Source: Bacteroidota bacterium (GTDB lineage Bacteria; Bacteroidota; Bacteroidia; Chitinophagales; Saprospiraceae). Taken from it: a stretch of DNA of 64,000 bases. The notes beneath the pieces are model-generated. The model searched no databases, was not told where the DNA came from, and saw nothing but the letters and a program-made list of their open reading frames with translations. The stretch is from the NCBI GenBank assembly GCA_018222965.1, contig JAAEZH010000005.1, positions 118,704 through 182,703 on the forward strand, read 5' to 3'. The translations under genes were made by a program, and so were the position numbers. Position 1 is the stretch's first letter. Every line of letters starts with the position of its first letter. This document shows positions 19,576 through 27,780 of this stretch, piece after piece.

Positions 19576-20148
19576 TTATAAAATTTCGTCTAAAGAGTCT
19601 CTTTTCTTATGGTTTTGCAATCTATAATCACTCATACTCATGCCGGTCACCTCCCGAAATTGTCCCGAAAGATGTTGGTGCGAGGAATACCCCAGGTGAT
19701 AGGCAATTTCCTTAAAGCTCATAGTGCCGTATTCAACCAGTTCTTTGGCTTTCTCGATTTTCAAACGAATGAAATATGAATTAATGGTCACCTCCTCCAG
19801 TTGGGAAAAGGTCTTGCTAATGGTTGAATATTCCAGATTCAGGGTATTACTCAAATCTTCCGATAACTTAGGTACCGACTCCTTTTTACTGATCTGTTCC
19901 AAACGGTGAATCAAAACGTGCTTTACCCGCTCTGCCAAAACTTCCCGCTGATCCCGGATCAATTCAAACCCATCTGCCTCCAGCGCTTTTCGGATGGCAT
20001 CCATATCCAGTCCCGAAACAGGATCCTGAACCTCCGCTTCTCCCAGCCTCACAGACTCAACCTCCAACCCTATATTGCGCAGGTTCTCCGTAACCACTTT
20101 TATGCAGCGGGCACAAACCATGTTTCGTATATAAATTGTTCTGAGCAT
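19576..20148 (-). CDS. AraC-family regulator with N-terminal HMA-like metal-sensing domain
   Basis: 190 residues from ATG at 20148; a GTG three codons upstream is possible. Residues 1-70 resemble a heavy-metal-associated domain: IYIRNMVCARC with C12 and C15, then GLEVESVRLGEAEV. Residues about 110-180 form an AraC-type double helix-turn-helix (FKEIAYHLGYSSHQHLSGQFREVTGMSMSDYR). The architecture suggests that Cu(I) or another soft metal binds CxxC and switches DNA binding. It lies between cusB and the mbnP-like gene, so it likely controls this locus. No operator could be named. Confidence 0.88.
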   Translation of the reverse strand: MLRTIYIRNMVCARCIKVVTENLRNIGLEVESVRLGEAEVQDPVSGLDMDAIRKALEADGFELIRDQREVLAERVKHVLIHRLEQISKKESVPKLSEDLSNTLNLEYSTISKTFSQLEEVTINSYFIRLKIEKAKELVEYGTMSFKEIAYHLGYSSHQHLSGQFREVTGMSMSDYRLQNHKKRDSLDEIL

Positions 20149-20206
20149 GAATCTCACTTTTTGTTTGGGCGATTTTGGGTTGCCTTTCGGCGAATGTTGT
20201 TCCGTT

Positions 20207-21952
20207 CTATTTCGCCCCGGGTATTAGGGTTGCCTCTACTAGTCCGCAACGAAGCATCTTATCTCCGAAATACGGATTGTTAATTTCTTCTTCTGCAGCC
20301 AGCCAATCAGCCCCCTGATCATCGAAAGCCATCGGACAATGCTGTACATATAAGGTATCGTCCACCAATCCAAAAGCTTGTATACTCTGGATAATCAGCG
20401 AACTCAAAAATTGAAATTGCTTGCGCTGCACCTCTACATCATCTGAAGCTCCCAATTGTGCAGCATGCTGCAGCATGGCGCTCCGGGTCTCTTTCCACCA
20501 GTTTTGCAATTCCTTGTCTGGTGCATTCGGTTCCAGACTTTCCAGTCGATTGCTAAAAACCATACTTGCTTTGGCGCTCGCCTGTGGGTCGGTAAGGACC
20601 AGTTGATCTTTGAGCTTCAAATATGTATCTGCCAGGTCTTCCAGCTTTCGCTGAAAAGCAATATCAACCTGATCCTGAAAGTCCGGAATAGATGCTTCGG
20701 TGGCTTCCGCCACATCCAACATCCGATTGATCATACTTTGCTGATTGTTGAGTTGCGCTGCCGCATCCACCATGAAAGCACCATTCGAAACCACCCGTTC
20801 ACCGGCTTCCAAACCGGCCAGAACTTCATAAGATTCTCCCAGATCTTTTCCCAGGTCAATCTCCCGGTATTCATAGGTTGGAACCTCTCGCTCCGGCAAC
20901 TCCACATATACTACCGATCGCTCGCCGGTCCACAAAACCGCAGACTTGGGAACCAAAAGGGATACGGGCAGTCTGGAATCCCCCTCCAGTACTCCTTTGA
21001 CAAGCATTTCAGGTTTTAGTAAGCCGGATGGATTAGCCGCTTCCGCACGCAGATGCGCCACCCTTTTTACCGGATCAATAACAGGATCGATAAAGGCAAT
21101 TTTGGACGCATAGGTTTTGCCGGGTACTGCCGGGCTGGTGAAATAAACCTTTTGACCGATTGAAACTTTCGATAAATCTTCCTCGTAGGCATCAAATAAT
21201 ATCCATACCCGGCTGAGGTCAACCAGCTTAAACAAGGGTTTTCCTGCATTCACATAATCACCTGTAGAAACCAGCCGCTCGGTAACCACTCCCGCCACTT
21301 CGGCATATAAGGTGAAGGTCTCCTGTACCTTCCCCGACGTTTCCAGCTTCTCCAAAAAATCAGTCGGCAGTTTCCAGTAGCCCAGCTTATTCTTTACCGC
21401 TTCCACCATACCCGGATTGACATCTTTAAATTTTAGGGCTTCCAGAAAATCCCTTTGTGCAGCGATCAATTCTTCCGAAAAAATAGTCGCTACCTGCTGG
21501 CCTTTTCGTACCTGTTCTCCTTCGAAAGTCACGAAGAGTTTTTCAATTCTGCCGGGGATGTGAGACACCAGACTGGAAGCCAGGCGTTCGTCCTTCTGCA
21601 CCTTACCAGAAAGGCTTAGTCGGGAATCACTCCCTCCACCTGCCCGAACAAGCGTCGTTTGGACATTCGCCAATTTGATGGCTTCGGATGACATTTGCAG
21701 CGCCAAAGGATCATCGGAAACCGTCTGATCCATCGGAATCAGATCCATTTCGCAGATGGGGCAAAGCCCGGGTTCCTCCCGCCGGATTTGTGGATGCATG
21801 GAACAGGTCCAGATTGTTTCATCTTCCGTTCCTTCATGAACATGCCCCGAATCAGGCATACTCCCGGCAGAATCAGCAAAGAAAAGGTAGCCTAATCCGA
21901 CTCCTACAGCCAGACCAACCACCACAAATAATATTTTATGAATATATTTCAT
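20207..21952 (-). CDS. cusB: Copper efflux RND periplasmic adaptor (CusB) with HMBD and DUF3347-like domains
   Basis: 581 residues with an N-terminal membrane anchor. Residues 50-72 carry the heavy-metal-binding motif CSMHPQI...GLCPICEMDLIP (C50, H53, C64, C67). A standard membrane-fusion-protein body follows (barrel-sandwich and hairpin, GRIEKLFVTFEGEQVRKGQ, GDYVNAGKPLFKLVD). The last 155 residues are a DUF3347-like domain (LKDQLVLTDPQASAKA, YVQHCPMAFDDQGADWL, NPYFGDKMLRCG), which is often a separate secreted copper protein. It should pass Cu(I)/Ag(I) from the periplasm to CusA and bridge to CusC. Two bases separate it from cusC. Confidence 0.92.
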   Translation of the reverse strand: MKYIHKILFVVVGLAVGVGLGYLFFADSAGSMPDSGHVHEGTEDETIWTCSMHPQIRREEPGLCPICEMDLIPMDQTVSDDPLALQMSSEAIKLANVQTTLVRAGGGSDSRLSLSGKVQKDERLASSLVSHIPGRIEKLFVTFEGEQVRKGQQVATIFSEELIAAQRDFLEALKFKDVNPGMVEAVKNKLGYWKLPTDFLEKLETSGKVQETFTLYAEVAGVVTERLVSTGDYVNAGKPLFKLVDLSRVWILFDAYEEDLSKVSIGQKVYFTSPAVPGKTYASKIAFIDPVIDPVKRVAHLRAEAANPSGLLKPEMLVKGVLEGDSRLPVSLLVPKSAVLWTGERSVVYVELPEREVPTYEYREIDLGKDLGESYEVLAGLEAGERVVSNGAFMVDAAAQLNNQQSMINRMLDVAEATEASIPDFQDQVDIAFQRKLEDLADTYLKLKDQLVLTDPQASAKASMVFSNRLESLEPNAPDKELQNWWKETRSAMLQHAAQLGASDDVEVQRKQFQFLSSLIIQSIQAFGLVDDTLYVQHCPMAFDDQGADWLAAEEEINNPYFGDKMLRCGLVEATLIPGAK

Positions 21953-21954
21953 TA

Positions 21955-23208
21955 TTAATCAACTTTAATAATACTCTCCATCAGCCAAACGGCCTGATAG
22001 CTTTTCACGATGGCTTCCAAAATGCCTCTTTCGTACTCAATGTCTGTCAGGTGCAGTTCCAGCAGTTCGCTCATTCCGATACGCTGATTGCTGTATTCTG
22101 ATTGCAGCAGACGCAGGCTGGATTGAAGCTTCTCCTTTTGATCCTGATAAAAGGCGATTTCCAGTTGCGCCTCATCTCGCAAATTCCAGGCTTGCTCCAG
22201 CCGACGATTTAAATCCAACAGCAAATTCTCTTTCCGAAACTCCAGCGCTTCTTTTTCCAAATCCAGTTGCAAATCCCGATGCTCGTATTTCGATTTATTC
22301 AGGGGCAAGTTGAGGCTCACCCTGGGCATTAAAACATCCTGGCCATTGTTGGGCACATCCATATCCTGCCGCTTACTCACAAACAGATAATCTATGCCTA
22401 CACCAAAATCAGGCTTCGCCGAAAGGCGGTTTACAGCCTTATCCAACTCCCGAATACGCTGCTGATCCTGCAATACCCGGACTCCCGGATGTTGCATCAA
22501 AAGCGCTTCCGGAAGGGCATTTCGATCATAGGGCAACCAGGCGAAAGCCAGGCTGTCGCGAATGGTTATTTCCGTAGACTGGGGCTGGGCTCTCAATGCA
22601 TTTAAATTAGCCAGGGGTACGTTTTCTTTCGTTTCCAACAGGGCAAGCTGATGCTCTAATTCCCTTTTCTTAACCTGCACGAGAACAACATCAGCCAAAC
22701 TTCCTTTGCTGGTTTCGACCCGGCTCAGGGCCAGGCTTTCCAATGCCTCAAAGAAGCGCATTTTACCTCTCAGGATTCGTTGATCCTCCCGAAGTTTGTA
22801 GAGTTGGAGGTAATTTTGTTGAAACTCCAGGACCAATTGAAGCTGAGTCTGTTCGATGGCCTGCAGATGTACAGCTGCCTTTCCGTCCGCCAGAGACTCC
22901 CGGGCATCCAGTGTGCCCTTCCAGGGAAGCATTTGCGTTACTCCCAAGCGTATCCATTGGGGACCTGTCCGGGTCTGGGGAGGCAATACAAAGACACCAA
23001 GTCCCAGCTGCGGATCCGGTAATTGGCCGACCTGGGGCGCTACTTGTTGTGCAGCCCGGTATTCCAGTTCCAGCGCTTTCAGCTGCGGATTTTCCTGAAG
23101 CACTTCTCGTATCAGACTGTCAATGGGTTGTGCTTTTAATACTTGCAGTCCGTTGCAAAGCAAAAGCAATAAAAAGCCTTGGATCCATATTTTCAGTGAC
23201 TGCTTCAT
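21955..23208 (-). CDS. cusC: TolC-family outer-membrane efflux channel (CusC)
   Basis: 417 residues from the ATG overlapping the cusA stop (ATGA), which fixes the start; it opens a signal peptide (MKQSLKIWIQGFLLLLLCNGL). Long amphipathic helices and repeated OEP motifs (LKALELEYRAAQQVAPQVG, LPDPQLGLGVF, ALLMQHPGVRVL) are typical of TolC trimers. It should form the exit duct of the CusABC pump across the outer membrane. Confidence 0.9.
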   Translation of the reverse strand: MKQSLKIWIQGFLLLLLCNGLQVLKAQPIDSLIREVLQENPQLKALELEYRAAQQVAPQVGQLPDPQLGLGVFVLPPQTRTGPQWIRLGVTQMLPWKGTLDARESLADGKAAVHLQAIEQTQLQLVLEFQQNYLQLYKLREDQRILRGKMRFFEALESLALSRVETSKGSLADVVLVQVKKRELEHQLALLETKENVPLANLNALRAQPQSTEITIRDSLAFAWLPYDRNALPEALLMQHPGVRVLQDQQRIRELDKAVNRLSAKPDFGVGIDYLFVSKRQDMDVPNNGQDVLMPRVSLNLPLNKSKYEHRDLQLDLEKEALEFRKENLLLDLNRRLEQAWNLRDEAQLEIAFYQDQKEKLQSSLRLLQSEYSNQRIGMSELLELHLTDIEYERGILEAIVKSYQAVWLMESIIKVD

Positions 23209-26200
23209 GCCTTTTCCTTTTTTGAGCTTCTCAATTGCCATTCCTTCCAAAAGCAAAACAGTACAGGCACGGCAAACATGCTTATGGTTTGCAACAACAT
23301 GCCCCCCACTGTAGGGATCGCCATGGGCACCATAATATCAGCTCCTCGTCCGGTAGAGGCGAGCACCGGCAGGAGTGCCAGAATGGTCGTCGCGGTGGTC
23401 ATCATGGCCGGTCGTACCCGGCGCAATCCTCCGGCGACTACGGCATCGTGTATTTCTTCCTTATTGCTTGGTTTGCTTTCCGCGAATGAAGATTTCAGGA
23501 AAGTAGCTACCAGTACGCCGTCGTCGGTTGCAATACCAAAAAGTGCTAAAAATCCGACCCAGACTGCTACACTCAGATTTACCGTATGCACCTGAAAGAG
23601 ATCTCGCATATTGCGGCCCAGCAATTCAAAATCCAGGAACCAGGGCTGGCCGTATAAGCCAATCAGGATAAACCCTCCGGCAAAAGCCAGCAATACACCT
23701 GAAAAGACCATTAAAGCGATCAGGGCCGAATTGAAATGGAAATACAGGATCAGAAATATGATCACAAGCGCAATAGGCAATACAATCATTAGGCGATTAT
23801 TGGCGCGTTGCTGTTGTTCGTAATTTCCGGCAAACCGATAGCTTATGCCGGGAGGAACCTGTAGACTCCCTGCCTCGATCATTTCGGCCAATGCCTGCTG
23901 CGCATTTTCTACCACTTCCACTTCTGCAAAATCGTCCAGGCGATCAAAAAGGACATAACCGATTAGGAATCCATCCTCACTTTTAATGGATTGCGGCCCC
24001 TGTTCGTATCGGATTTCTACCAGATCTCCCAGGGGAATTTGATTGCCCGTTGGCGTCTTTACATAAATGCGTTTCAAGGCTTCCGGATCATCGCGCAATT
24101 CCCGGGGATAGCGCACCCGGATGGCATACCGCTCCCGGCCTTCGACAGTTGTCGTCATGGTCATTCCGCCAATAGCTGCCTGAATCACCTGCTGGATGTC
24201 GGTAACGGTCAAGCCGTAACGGCCTGCTGCCTGCCGGTCGATATCCAACAACAAATAGGGCTTGCCTACAATACGATCCGCGAAAACCGCTTCCGTTTTT
24301 ACGCCTTCCACTTCCTTCAGGGCCGACTCGAGCTCGAGGCCAAAGTTTTCGATCGTTTGCAGGTCACTTCCGCTTACCTTGATCCCCATCGGTGCCCGCA
24401 TGCCGGTTTGCAACATGATAAGGCGTGTTTCTATGGGTTGCAGTTTGGGTGCAGAGGTAACACCCGGCAATTTTGTGGCTTGTACAATTTCCTGCCAGAT
24501 ATCATCCGGACTCTGAATGTGATCTCGCCATTGCCTGAAGTAGCGTCCGTTTTCGTTGGGGATCAGTTCGTCACTCTCATCGCGCAGGTAGTTGCCCGAT
24601 TCATCAACCTCAAACCGCATACGGTGGCCGGCAGCATTGGTTTTGTATTCTGATTTGTAGAGGATCACATTTTCATACATGGATAGTGGTGCCGGATCCA
24701 GCGGACTATCCACCCGGCCTGCTTTTCCAACCACCATGTCCACCTCGGGGATGGCGGTAACTGCCATATCCAGCAATCGCAAATTCTGCACATTCACCTG
24801 CATGCCTGAGTGAGGCATGGATGTGGGCATCAACAGGAACGCGCCTTCATCCAGGCTTGGCATAAATTCTTCTCCCGTATTTTGATAGGCCCTGAAACCC
24901 ATAAACACCATCAATCCGGTCAGCAGCAAAAACAGCAATTTGTTTTTAAGGACTGTCCGCAACAGGCTTTCATAATAGCGGGTGATCATCCAGAAGAAGC
25001 CAATTACCAGAAAAAGCACAAGTGCTACAAAAAGGAAGTTGACCAGTACGCTTCTGTTTACCCCCAAAGGCATCCAGGTATTGGCCAGCAACCAGCCAAG
25101 TATAGCAGCCAGCATAACAATCTTTGCCCGGTTAAAATTTTGAGCAAGTTTCGGAGACATTCGGTCCCGCAGGTAATTATTTAGCAGGGAAGCCAGCGCT
25201 GCAGCCAGTACAAACAGGCCGAGCAAAAACATATCCTTTAGCAGCAAAAATATACCCAGGGCTGCCAGGGCGAGATTGACGGCAGTCCGGGTCCGGATCG
25301 ACTTTCGGCGCAAGCCAAAAACAGCTTTGGCCATGGCCGGAACAATAGTAATCGCAATAATGATCGCAGCTATAAGGGCAAAAGTCTTGGTATACGCCAG
25401 GGGGCGAAACAGCTTGCCTTCCGCGGCCTCCATCGTGAAAACCGGAAGGAAGCTTACCACTGTGGTAGCAACTGCTGTTACTATAGCAGAAGCAACTTCC
25501 CGACTTGCTTCAAAAATGGTCGTATGCAGGTTCTCTTTTGGGTGTTCCTCCAGTCTGAGGACCATGCTTTCGCTCAGTACAATACCCATGTCCACCATGG
25601 TTCCAATGGCAATTGCAATGCCGGAAAGCGCGACGATATTGGCGTCTACCCCAAAGTATCGCATGGCAATGAAACACATCAAAACACCCAGAGGCAGGCT
25701 GCCGGAAACCAGCAGTGACGACTGGAGGTTCATCAGCATCAGGATGACCACGATGATGGTGATGAGAATTTCCAGGCTGAGGGCCTCTTCCAGCGTTCCC
25801 AGCGTTTCGCGGATGAGTTCGGTACGGTCGTAAAAGGGAACGATGGTGACCTGCGAGCGAGTACCATCTGCCAGGATTCGACTCGGGAGGCCGGGGCCAA
25901 TCTCGTCAATCCGGGCTTTTACATTATTGATCACTTCCAGCGGATTAGCCCCATACCGGGCGACTACGACTCCGCCCACTGATTCGGCACCGGACTTATC
26001 CAACACGCCTCTTCGACTGGCCGGGCCGATGTTTACCCGTGCTACATCTTTGATTCGGATTGGTACATTGTCGTTGACTTTAACGACACTCTCTTCGATA
26101 TCATTAATAGATTTCACGTAGCCGAGCCCGCGAACGAAATACTCGGCCATATTGATCTCCAGCGTTTGAGCGCCGACATCCAGATTGCTGGACCGGACAG

Positions 26201-26879
26201 CTGCCATCACTTCTTCCAGGCTTACGCCGGATATGCGCATAGCTTCCGGATCAACATCTACCTGATATTCTTTTACGAATCCGCCGATGGACGCTACTTC
26301 TGAAACGCCTTCTGCGGCGGATAGTCCGTAGCGCACATAATAATCCTGGATGCTACGCAATTCGTGTAAATCCCAACCTCCTGTTGGGTTGCCCTCCGGA
26401 TCCCGTCCTTCGATGGTGTACCAGAATATTTGACCCAGCGCAGTCGCATCTGGTCCGAGGGCAGGCTGTACGCCTTCCGGCAAAAGATTGGAGGGCAGGG
26501 AATTGAGTTTTTCCAGAATCCTTGATCGGCTCCAATAGTATTCAATGTCTTCCTCGAAGATGAGGTAGATACTGGAGAAGCCAAACATAGAATTGCTGCG
26601 CACGCTTTTCACTCCGGGCACACCCAGCAAAGCTGTGGTAAGCGGATAGGTGATCTGATCCTCTACATCCTGAGGAGAACGACCATCCCAGCGGGTGAAA
26701 ACGATCTGTTGGTTTTCGCCTATATCGGGGATAGCATCTACGGCAACCGGGTCGCGTGTCAGCCAGTCTATACCGGGATCGAAGGGTGCCGTGGCAATTC
26801 CCCAGCCGGCAAAAACGATAAAAAGCAGCCAGGCTACAAGCCTGTTATCCAGAAAGAACCGGATGATTGATGATAACAT
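23205..26879 (-). CDS. cusA: Heavy-metal efflux RND transporter (CusA/CzcA family)
   Basis: 1224 residues, longer than the usual 1040 or so. Typical N-terminus (MLSSIIRFFLDNRLVAWLL), porter domain (DVEDQITYPLTTALLGVPGVKSVRS split over two strands), AIAIGTMVDMGIVLSE near 425 with the proton-relay Asp, and GIATDDGVLVATF near 1118. Met-rich FLLMPTSMPHSGM follows the second porter entry. The extra length comes from added hydrophobic helices around 530-620 and an insertion near 740-790 (YLRDESDELIPNENGRYFRQW), both known from Bacteroidota CusA. Proton-driven export of Cu(I)/Ag(I) is expected. The copper-type partners support Cu over Co/Zn. Confidence 0.93.
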   Translation of the reverse strand: MLSSIIRFFLDNRLVAWLLFIVFAGWGIATAPFDPGIDWLTRDPVAVDAIPDIGENQQIVFTRWDGRSPQDVEDQITYPLTTALLGVPGVKSVRSNSMFGFSSIYLIFEEDIEYYWSRSRILEKLNSLPSNLLPEGVQPALGPDATALGQIFWYTIEGRDPEGNPTGGWDLHELRSIQDYYVRYGLSAAEGVSEVASIGGFVKEYQVDVDPEAMRISGVSLEEVMAAVRSSNLDVGAQTLEINMAEYFVRGLGYVKSINDIEESVVKVNDNVPIRIKDVARVNIGPASRRGVLDKSGAESVGGVVVARYGANPLEVINNVKARIDEIGPGLPSRILADGTRSQVTIVPFYDRTELIRETLGTLEEALSLEILITIIVVILMLMNLQSSLLVSGSLPLGVLMCFIAMRYFGVDANIVALSGIAIAIGTMVDMGIVLSESMVLRLEEHPKENLHTTIFEASREVASAIVTAVATTVVSFLPVFTMEAAEGKLFRPLAYTKTFALIAAIIIAITIVPAMAKAVFGLRRKSIRTRTAVNLALAALGIFLLLKDMFLLGLFVLAAALASLLNNYLRDRMSPKLAQNFNRAKIVMLAAILGWLLANTWMPLGVNRSVLVNFLFVALVLFLVIGFFWMITRYYESLLRTVLKNKLLFLLLTGLMVFMGFRAYQNTGEEFMPSLDEGAFLLMPTSMPHSGMQVNVQNLRLLDMAVTAIPEVDMVVGKAGRVDSPLDPAPLSMYENVILYKSEYKTNAAGHRMRFEVDESGNYLRDESDELIPNENGRYFRQWRDHIQSPDDIWQEIVQATKLPGVTSAPKLQPIETRLIMLQTGMRAPMGIKVSGSDLQTIENFGLELESALKEVEGVKTEAVFADRIVGKPYLLLDIDRQAAGRYGLTVTDIQQVIQAAIGGMTMTTTVEGRERYAIRVRYPRELRDDPEALKRIYVKTPTGNQIPLGDLVEIRYEQGPQSIKSEDGFLIGYVLFDRLDDFAEVEVVENAQQALAEMIEAGSLQVPPGISYRFAGNYEQQQRANNRLMIVLPIALVIIFLILYFHFNSALIALMVFSGVLLAFAGGFILIGLYGQPWFLDFELLGRNMRDLFQVHTVNLSVAVWVGFLALFGIATDDGVLVATFLKSSFAESKPSNKEEIHDAVVAGGLRRVRPAMMTTATTILALLPVLASTGRGADIMVPMAIPTVGGMLLQTISMFAVPVLFCFWKEWQLRSSKKEKA

Positions 26880-26993
26880 GAAAATCCATCAGTTTGGTTA
26901 TGGCAGGAATAATGGAAGTACTTCAGTATACAGAAAGATGCATATTGAAGTAGCACCAGGTTGCAGGAGCAACCAGGCCAACTGACAGAAAGG

Positions 26994-27410
26994 CTATAAA
27001 AGGAAGGTTTGGAAAAGAGTCGATATGTCTTTATCGACAATGGGCGGTTTATACAATAAATAGGCTATTGGACCGGCAGACACTTCTGTAGTGCTATAAT
27101 CTTTTGCCGGCAGGCAAATAGCGGGGGCTGGAGTGAGATCGACAAAGTCTATCACCTGAACCGGCGTTTTCAACTCCTCTTTAACAAGTTTGGATTTATT
27201 CTGGCAACAATTGTTATCCTCACCGTCCTGTTCCATCGCTTTTTGATGAAACGGACACACTGGAGCATCTTTATTACCATGACAGCTTTCCGGTTTACTG
27301 AAAAGTGCATGGCTCTTCAGCTCACCCTGACAGAAGTGACTGTTCATAACCAGTCCGACGGAACTGGTATAAACCAGGCAAGCAAGAAGTATGTGAAACA
27401 ATTTTACCAT
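26994..27410 (-). CDS. HYC_CC_PP family Cys/His-rich small protein
   Basis: 138 residues with a signal peptide (MVKLFHILLACLVYTSSVGL). It shows the family hallmarks: HFC at 25-27, CC at 68-69 and KPP at 121-123, plus extra metal-type residues C43/H44 and C52/H55. These suggest a periplasmic or outer-membrane-facing soft-metal-binding protein, often found beside copper genes in Bacteroidota. It is the first gene of the copper run, 114 bases before cusA, with a good promoter directly upstream. Confidence 0.82.
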   Translation of the reverse strand: MVKLFHILLACLVYTSSVGLVMNSHFCQGELKSHALFSKPESCHGNKDAPVCPFHQKAMEQDGEDNNCCQNKSKLVKEELKTPVQVIDFVDLTPAPAICLPAKDYSTTEVSAGPIAYLLYKPPIVDKDISTLFQTFLL

Positions 27411-27420
27411 ACGATCTCTA

Positions 27421-27449
27421 CAAATTTAAGGAAATTCCCGGGAAGGCAA
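27421..27449 (-). promoter_or_regulatory. Candidate promoter of the copper operon
   Basis: On the minus strand, TTG (27449-27447), an 18-base spacer, then TAAATTTG (27428-27421), 10 bases before the ATG. This matches the Bacteroidota consensus apart from a slightly short spacer. Transcription would start within a few bases of the start codon. Confidence 0.65.
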
Positions 27450-27780
27450 TTACATAATTAAGAGATATCCTAATAATCTATGGGCAATTGTACACACATT
27501 CGCGAAAGCGGGAAAGGCGAAAAAGTAAGTTTTCAATTAAAAATATATTCAAAAAAATATAATGAATTAAGACATTTATTGTCTTCAAGACATTTTTTCT
27601 CCCTACAAATCTACTACCTTAGCAAAACGCTTTTACAACCAGCCCTTATAATCCCAGCAGTTTATTTATTATCTTTTATCTCCCGGTATTCTTGCTGACA
27701 GAAGAGTACCCGGCTTGACTTTTGCAAACCAAATCAAGTTTCAAAATCAGCAAATAGCTGAGATTTAAACCACACTCATT
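27450..27780. other. Intergenic between divergent genes
   Basis: AT-rich, with no coding frame. TACCTTAG at 27615-27622 is one base off the -7 consensus and could serve the plus-strand gene at 27781 with a leader of about 150 bases. GTCTTCAAGAC near 27579 is a small palindrome of unknown meaning. Confidence 0.4.
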
